Source of the DNA: Streptomyces sp. NBC_01016
GTDB taxonomy: Bacteria > Actinomycetota > Actinomycetes > Streptomycetales > Streptomycetaceae
DNA length: 64,000 bases
Direction: 5' to 3'
Assembly (NCBI RefSeq): GCF_026341035.1
Contig: NZ_JAPEOQ010000002.1
Span: 496,001-560,000, forward strand
Every line of letters starts with the position of its first letter. Within the stretch, counting starts at the first letter, position 1. Made by a program: the position numbers and the translations under genes. Under the pieces are notes generated by a model. The model was not told the origin of the DNA, made no database searches, and saw nothing but the letters and a program-made list of their open reading frames with translations. Positions 59,482-64,000 of this stretch are shown here, in pieces.

Positions 59482-61473
59482 TTAGGGGAACCTAATTAGT
59501 GCTTGCAAGTTCAACATCCGGCCATGATCGCCCTCCGGATCGGCTTCCGCTTCGGGCGTGGCGGGGTCCGCGCCGGCCGTGCGCAGGGCGGCGCGGGCCA
59601 CCGCGTCGGCGTCGGAGAGGGTGACCGAGTCGACCCCCGGACGGGCCCCCGCGGCGGTCACCCAGTGCACCCCCTCGGTGGGCACTCCGAAGGCGAACCG
59701 CCGTGTGTGCGACCGGCCTTGACGGTTGATCAGGTGGTACGGGTGGGGCGTGACGTCGAGGCCTCCGGTTTCGTGCCCGTCGACCGTGTGCGGCCGGGCG
59801 CCGCCGGTCTTGAGGAGGCGTATCAGCAGGTCGTCGGCGGTCCTGCGGAGGTCGGGCTCGGGCAGCCGGGCCTCGACGAGTGTGGTGACCCTCACGGTCG
59901 AACCGGGTACGTCGGGCGAGTGCGCGACGAAACGGCCGTCCCGCACCGTCACCTCCATGCGCGGCCCGACGACGGTCAGGACGCCGGCCTCGATCAGCGC
60001 GGTCAGCTCCTCGATACGTCGCCGGGGTGGCCCGATCGACAGGAACGCGTTGAGCGGGGTGTACCAGCGGTCGAGGTGGTCGCGGCGCGAGACGCCGGTC
60101 AGGCCGCCGTGGTCGACGACGAGCCGAAGTTCGTTGCGCAGGTCGCGCAGCACGTCGAGGGCGGCCTTCACCGGGCCTTCCACGTTGCCGAGCGCGGCGT
60201 GTGCGGCGTCCTCGCGAAGATGGCCGAGAAGCCAGGCGCGCCATGTGGCGGGAGAGGTGTACGTGCGGCCCGAGGCGGGGCGTGAGACGCGGTCCCAGGA
60301 CCACAGAAGATCCTCGGAAATCCCGAACTCGCCGAGAACGGCGGCCTCTTGGCGGGAGCGGTGGGGCGCGGCGAGGAAGCGCTCGCGGAAGGAGTCGTCG
60401 GTGCGGCGTCGGGTGTCCGTGGCCCGCAGGAGCGTCTCGTAGTAGACCGTTTCGACCTCCTTCGCGACCAGCGGCCATATGTCGGCGAGGAAGTCGGGGG
60501 CGTCGCCGGAGTCGGCCCGTTTGCGGAATCCGGCTATCAACTCGGGGGTGAGTACGGCGGGTTGGTGGCGGCCGTACGCGCCCTTGGCGTTGTCGCCGCG
60601 CGCCTGGTGGGGGATGCCGCGGCGTGAACCCGCGTACAGGCGGGGCTCGTTGCCCGAGGGGAGGTAGCGCAGGCCGCCGTCCGCCGTGCGTATGTGGCGG
60701 CCGCCGCGGCCCTGCGTCAACAGGGCCATGTGGTCGAAGAAGTTGAGGCCGAGGCCGCGCAGGAGGACGGGTTCGCCGGGGGCCAGGGGGCTCAGGTCGA
60801 GCTCGGCCGGGTTGGCGGGCGGGAGGTGGCGCAGGCCGTGCCGGCGGGCGTACTCGGTGAGGTCGCGCTCGGCCGGGGCGGGGGCGGTGGGCAGGTGGCC
60901 CTGGGTGAGGACGACCGCGTGCAGGCCGGTGAGGCGGTGGCCGTCGGCGAGGGTGAGGGTCTGGAGGCCGTCCGCGGCGCCGGGGGTGTCGGTGCCGGAG
61001 GCGTCGTCGAGGCGGACGGCGCGGGTGGCGTGTGGGACGACCTCCACGGACGCCGGGGCGGACGCCACCGTTTCGGCGAACACCCAGCGCAGGTAGCGCC
61101 CGTACTGGGCGCGGGTCGGATACGCGTCGGGGGCGAGTGCCGCGTCGTGCCGCAGGGCCCACTCGTACAGGCTCGGGCCCGGGCGGATCGGGCCCGAGCA
61201 GTCGACGCTGTCGTCGGTGAACAGGGTGACCTGCGAGGCGACCGTGTTCATGAGGAGTTCCGGAGCCTGGTCCGTGCGCCAGACGGCGCCCGCGCCCGGC
61301 GGGTGCGGGTCGATCAGGTGGATCGTGAGCCGGGTTCCGGGCGGGAGGAGCTCGTCCGCCGATGCGGTGAGGCGTTCCAGGACGCTGGTGCCGCGGGGGC
61401 CTGCGCCGACGATGGCGAGGGCGAACGTGGGGGGTGCGGGGTGCGTGGGGTGCTCGGGGTGGGGGACGGGCAA
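59482..61473 (-). CDS. FAD/NAD(P)-binding oxidoreductase
   Basis: 663-aa protein of the FAD-NAD(P)-binding family (PF13454, HI0933-like). Dinucleotide motif LAIVGAGPRGTSVLERL (about 18-34), LIDPHPPGAGAVWRTDQAPELLMNTVASQVTLFTD, PTRAQYGRYLRWVFAETV, VVLTQGHLPT, LRGLGLNFFDHMALLTQGRGG and the C-terminal RFAFGVPTEGVHWVTAAGARPGVDSV. TTG 61473 follows GGGAG at 7 nt. The family includes actinobacterial oxygenase-like enzymes of unknown substrate; no redox Cys is present. 96 bp upstream of doxX on the same strand. Confidence 0.88.
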   Translation of the reverse strand: MPVPHPEHPTHPAPPTFALAIVGAGPRGTSVLERLTASADELLPPGTRLTIHLIDPHPPGAGAVWRTDQAPELLMNTVASQVTLFTDDSVDCSGPIRPGPSLYEWALRHDAALAPDAYPTRAQYGRYLRWVFAETVASAPASVEVVPHATRAVRLDDASGTDTPGAADGLQTLTLADGHRLTGLHAVVLTQGHLPTAPAPAERDLTEYARRHGLRHLPPANPAELDLSPLAPGEPVLLRGLGLNFFDHMALLTQGRGGRHIRTADGGLRYLPSGNEPRLYAGSRRGIPHQARGDNAKGAYGRHQPAVLTPELIAGFRKRADSGDAPDFLADIWPLVAKEVETVYYETLLRATDTRRRTDDSFRERFLAAPHRSRQEAAVLGEFGISEDLLWSWDRVSRPASGRTYTSPATWRAWLLGHLREDAAHAALGNVEGPVKAALDVLRDLRNELRLVVDHGGLTGVSRRDHLDRWYTPLNAFLSIGPPRRRIEELTALIEAGVLTVVGPRMEVTVRDGRFVAHSPDVPGSTVRVTTLVEARLPEPDLRRTADDLLIRLLKTGGARPHTVDGHETGGLDVTPHPYHLINRQGRSHTRRFAFGVPTEGVHWVTAAGARPGVDSVTLSDADAVARAALRTAGADPATPEAEADPEGDHGRMLNLQALIRFP

Positions 61474-61837
61474 GGTGGGACTCCCGAGGCATGTGGGGCT
61501 GCTGGGAAGCGGATGGACGGCCTCATCATGCCGGTTCCCTGCCGGGAGTGGTGCGGGCCAGTGGGGGTGTGGTCCGTCTCACCTGGGGTGGGCCGTGTGT
61601 CGGTGCGGGTTGGTGCCGGCCGGCCGGGCCTACGTCACGGGGCTCTGCCCCGGGCCCCGCGCCTCAAGCGCCGGCGGGGCTGATTTTGCCGAACCGGCGT
61701 TACGGGCTCGGGGCTCTGCCCCGGACCCCGCGCCTCAATCGCCGGCGGGGCTTGATTTGCTCAATCGCCGCCGGGGGCTTGAACTACGTCAGCCTCCGCC
61801 GGGGCTTGAAGTACGTCAGCCTCCGCCGGGGCTTGAA
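61474..61837. other. 364-bp repeat-rich gap before the FAD protein gene
   Basis: No gene seen. Downstream half holds two dispersed-repeat copies (61635-61757) and the 27-bp array (61770-61851). Upstream half (61474-61630) is G-rich promoter area of the FAD protein gene with no clear boxes. Confidence 0.7.
61635..61757. repeat. two tandem copies of the dispersed Streptomyces repeat
   Basis: GGGGCTCTGCCCCGG, CCCCGCGCCTCAA, CGCCGGCGGGGCTTGA-type sequence occurs at about 61635-61682 and 61710-61757; same family as at 7559 in reverse orientation. Confidence 0.75.
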
Positions 61838-61851
61838 CTACGTCAGCCTCC
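61770..61851. repeat. 27-bp tandem repeat, three copies, covering the phoD-like 3' end
   Basis: Units GCCGGGG(G)CTTGAACTAC then GTCAGCCTCC at 61770-61797, 61798-61824 and 61825-61851. The last unit includes the final codons and TAG (61838-61840) of the phosphatase gene. Confidence 0.88.
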
Positions 61852-63472
61852 GCTTTTCCGCCCGCACCAAGCCCCGGCGTGCGTCCGCCTGGTCGAGGGT
61901 CAAGTGGGCGGTGCGGGAGCGGAGGGTCAGGGTCATGAGTTGGTTGCCGAACCAGGGGCCGCCCGTTCGGCGCCAGGCGATGCGTGGTGTGGCCGCGCGG
62001 GCGTGGCGGGCGAAGCGGCGGCCGATGATCCGTCCGAAGCGGCTCCAGCCGAAGCGGAAGCCGACGCGTATGGATGCCGGGACGGAGTTGTGCACCGGGG
62101 AGCAGGTGAGTTGCAGGACGCGGGCGCTCGGGGCCTCGGCGGTCGCGGGCCAGGTCGGCTCGGCGACGTAGGCGTGGTGGACGTCACCGGAGAGGACCGA
62201 GATCGTCGCGGGCGCGGCGGACCCCGAGCCGGCCTCGGCGATCAGGTCCGCGAGCGCGTCGAAGGACTTGGGGAACGCCGCCCAGTGCTCCAGGTCCGCC
62301 CTGCGCCGCAGATCCTCCCCGAACCGCGCCCAGCGCGCCCCTCGTTCACCCCGGCACAGCGCCGCGTTCCACCCCTCGGCGTCGTGGATGAGGTGCGGGA
62401 GCAGCCAGGGCAGCGACGTACCGATGAGGAGGTGGTCGTACGTGCCGTGGTCCGCGAGGGTCTGTTCGCGCAGCCACTTCGCCTCGCCGGGCGAGAGCAT
62501 CGCCCGGTGTTGTTCGTCGAGGACGCGGGCCGCCCGGGTGTCCACCATGAGAAGGCGTACGCGGCCGAAGTCGCGGCGGTAGCTCCAGCGGACCGAGTCG
62601 GGGTCCGTGTCGGCGCGGGCGGCGAACTCGCGGAGCGCGTCCGTGCCGTCGGGGGTGGCCCGGACGGCCGCGTAGACCGGGTCGGTGGCGAGCGCCGCCG
62701 GTGACAGATTGCCTATGTGCTGGTGCACCCAGTACGACATCAGGCCGCTCAGCAGGCGCTCGCGCCACCAGGGGATCTCGCGCATCTCGGCGAGCCAGGA
62801 GGCGCTGGTGTTCCAATCGTCGATCAGGTCGTGATCATCGAAGATCATGCAGCTGGGCACCGTGGAGAGCAGCCAGCGGACCTCCGGGTCGAGCCACGAC
62901 TCGTAGTAGAGGTGCGTGTACTCCTGGTAGTCCGCGACTTCCGTGCCCGGTGGCTCCGACAGGTCGCGGCGGCGGGACAGCCACGCCTGCGTCGCTGGTG
63001 AGACCTCGTCCGCGTAGACCTGGTCGCCGAGGAGGACGAGGACGTCGGGGCGCTCGCCGTCCGGGTCCGCGGCGATGCGGGCGGCCAGGGTGTCGAGGGC
63101 GTCGGGGCCCACGGGGTCGTGTTCCGCGGCCGGGGGAGCGGCCCAGCGGCAGGAGCCGAAGGTGACGCGGACCGGGGCGTCCGTCTCGTACGCCGGGGTG
63201 CGGATGGTGCTGGCCGGGTACGGCGAGTCCGGCAGCGGCCAGACCCCGCCGCCGTCGAGGATCACCTCGTACGTGGTCCGTGTGCCGGGCGTGAGCCCGG
63301 TGACCGGGATCAGCGCGTAGTGGTGCCCGTCGACCTGGAACGTGGGCGCGCTGCCCGACGCGCCGTCCGCGCAGCGCACCTCGGCGACGCAGGGCCGACT
63401 CGCCTCGACCCACACCGTCGCCGTCTCCTCGTCCACGTACCGCAGCAGTGGTCCAAGGCGCAGCCTCGCCAC
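61838..63472 (-). CDS. PhoD-like alkaline phosphatase / phosphodiesterase
   Basis: 544-aa metallophosphatase of the PhoD family (PF09423). An N-terminal Fn3-like domain (about 1-95, EVILDGGGVWPLPDSPYP) precedes the catalytic domain: FGSCRW, VLVLLGDQVYADE (metal Asp), IFDDHDLIDDWNTSASW (metal-binding D-D-H-D), LMVDTRAAR, LIGTSLPWLLP and ISVLSGDVHHAYVAEP (metal His). No Tat signal is seen at the N-terminus (MARLRLGPLLRYVDEETATVWVEA), unlike secreted PhoD, so it is probably cytosolic. GTG 63472 follows GGGAGG. The last codons are part of a tandem repeat. Confidence 0.92.
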   Translation of the reverse strand: MARLRLGPLLRYVDEETATVWVEASRPCVAEVRCADGASGSAPTFQVDGHHYALIPVTGLTPGTRTTYEVILDGGGVWPLPDSPYPASTIRTPAYETDAPVRVTFGSCRWAAPPAAEHDPVGPDALDTLAARIAADPDGERPDVLVLLGDQVYADEVSPATQAWLSRRRDLSEPPGTEVADYQEYTHLYYESWLDPEVRWLLSTVPSCMIFDDHDLIDDWNTSASWLAEMREIPWWRERLLSGLMSYWVHQHIGNLSPAALATDPVYAAVRATPDGTDALREFAARADTDPDSVRWSYRRDFGRVRLLMVDTRAARVLDEQHRAMLSPGEAKWLREQTLADHGTYDHLLIGTSLPWLLPHLIHDAEGWNAALCRGERGARWARFGEDLRRRADLEHWAAFPKSFDALADLIAEAGSGSAAPATISVLSGDVHHAYVAEPTWPATAEAPSARVLQLTCSPVHNSVPASIRVGFRFGWSRFGRIIGRRFARHARAATPRIAWRRTGGPWFGNQLMTLTLRSRTAHLTLDQADARRGLVRAEKRRLT

Positions 63473-63620
63473 GTGATCGCCTCCCGCTCGTTCCTCCGAC
63501 GTTCCGGCCCCGTACGGTACGGAACGTCGGAGGTGGGTGGGGCGGTTCCACCGGCCCTGTTTTCCGCGGGCCCCAGCAGAGACCTCGGCGAAGGCCCCGG
63601 CAGAGGCCTCGGCAGAGCCC

Positions 63621-64000
63621 TCAGCAGCCGCTGAGCCCCGACTGGATCGCGGACTTCTCCGCCGGGTCGACGCTGAGCTTGTAGTAGTGCTTCACCTGGA
63701 CCCACATCCGCAGATACGTGCAGGTGTACGCGGTGCGCGAGGGCATCCACTCGGCCGGGTCCTGGTCGCCCTTGGACTGGTTGACGTTGTCGGTGACCGC
63801 GATGAGCTGCGGCCGGGTGAGGTCGTTGGCGAAGCCCTGGCGCGCGTCGTTGGTCCAGGAGCTGGCGCCCGACTTCCACGCCTCGGACAGCGGGACGATG
63901 TGGTCGATGTCCACGTCGCCGGAGGCCGTCCAGGTCGCGCCGTCGTACTCCGAGTACCAACTGCCGGACGTGGCCGCGCAGTCGGAGCCCGTCTGGACGT
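63621..64000 (-). CDS. HNH nuclease family (DUF1524/GmrSD C-terminal) protein, 5' end outside window
   Basis: C-terminal 125 residues of an HNH-type nuclease domain. Visible: SDCAATSGSWYSEYDGATWT, VDIDHIVPLSEAWKSGASSW (His-metal core DHIVPL), RQGFANDLTRPQLIAVTDNVNQSKGDQDPAEWMPS and YTCTYLRMWVQVKHYYKLSVDP. Final residues are LSGC. Streptomyces members are usually exported small nucleases with two Cys pairs; the N-terminus and any signal peptide lie beyond 64000, so export is not proven. The frame is open to the window end. Confidence 0.88.
   Translation of the reverse strand, partial: VQTGSDCAATSGSWYSEYDGATWTASGDVDIDHIVPLSEAWKSGASSWTNDARQGFANDLTRPQLIAVTDNVNQSKGDQDPAEWMPSRTAYTCTYLRMWVQVKHYYKLSVDPAEKSAIQSGLSGC

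Noticed and set aside
59482..59495. Iron-box-like TTAGG-N4-CCTAA upstream of doxX
   Set aside because: The DmdR/IdeR box needs a 19-bp dyad with arms 9 bp apart; here they are 4 bp apart, and the sequence includes the stop codon of the FAD protein gene.

Overview
The window is a 64 kb piece of a high-GC actinobacterial chromosome, almost certainly Streptomyces. The evidence is very high third-position GC, frequent GTG and TTG starts, 4-bp ATGA/GTGA gene overlaps, the fasR-fabD-fabH-acpP-fabF block followed by a DUF3145 gene, a homodimeric-type aceE, families typical of Streptomyces (SCO2400-like zinc-ribbon protein, DUF3052, several TerD proteins) and dispersed intergenic repeats known from that genus. 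No phage, plasmid, transposon, rRNA or CRISPR locus was seen. It reads as conserved core chromosome with small accessory inserts.

1-10 kb: carbohydrate use. A secreted GH43 arabinanase faces a long minus-strand gene set that starts at a clear TTGACA-N17-TACTGT promoter near 9.92 kb. It encodes an enolase-superfamily sugar-acid dehydratase, a zinc dehydrogenase, a U32-like protein, a monosaccharide ABC importer (lipoprotein, double ATPase, permease) and a Tat-exported mutarotase. A shared CGAAATTTCG-type operator candidate lies before both the dehydratase and the U32-like gene. 10-19 kb: a zinc-ribbon membrane protein, a MarR regulator divergent from an enone reductase and ohr, an EI24 membrane protein, a TetR regulator divergent from a GH3 glycosidase, a cytosolic mutarotase and a lipoprotein SGNH hydrolase.

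19-25 kb: DUF3145 gene and the type II fatty acid synthase operon (fabD, fabH, acpP, fabF) with its regulator fasR. 25-29 kb: pirin, serine hydrolase, GNAT, and a MerR regulator coupled to an aldo/keto reductase. 29-36 kb: a sensor kinase/response regulator pair flanked by two paralogous secreted DUF1023 hydrolases, a membrane acyltransferase and a DUF4429/SHOCT protein. Matching ATACCTGGGTA-like boxes suggest one small regulon. 36-39 kb: TetR/MFS efflux pair, an I36-type secreted protein, a DUF4190 protein. 39-43.5 kb: aceE, DUF3052 protein, AhpE-type peroxiredoxin.

43.6-52.6 kb is the most unusual region, a tellurium-resistance-type (Ter) stress locus: two tandem terD genes, a TerC-like DUF475 membrane protein, a TerA-like protein, a third TerD protein on the other strand, then a tightly coupled operon of a CitE/HpcH-like lyase, an 822-residue fusion (phosphoribosyltransferase, TRSP, StiP-like and PELOTA domains) and a HAD phosphatase. 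This matches the predicted Ter-linked pathway for a nucleoside-like metabolite. The first terD and the lyase operon share a GGAACC-N17-CGT promoter-like element.

52.6-64 kb: a minisatellite array of about 57-bp units, an FmdB zinc ribbon, DUF4383, a coiled-coil membrane protein, a DUF4097 lipoprotein, tRNA-Val(UAC), DUF2277, DedA, a secreted SOD-like protein, DoxX, an FAD/NAD(P)-binding protein, a PhoD-type phosphatase and, cut by the window end, a secreted HNH (DUF1524) nuclease. Several genes in the window have tandem duplications at their 3' ends.
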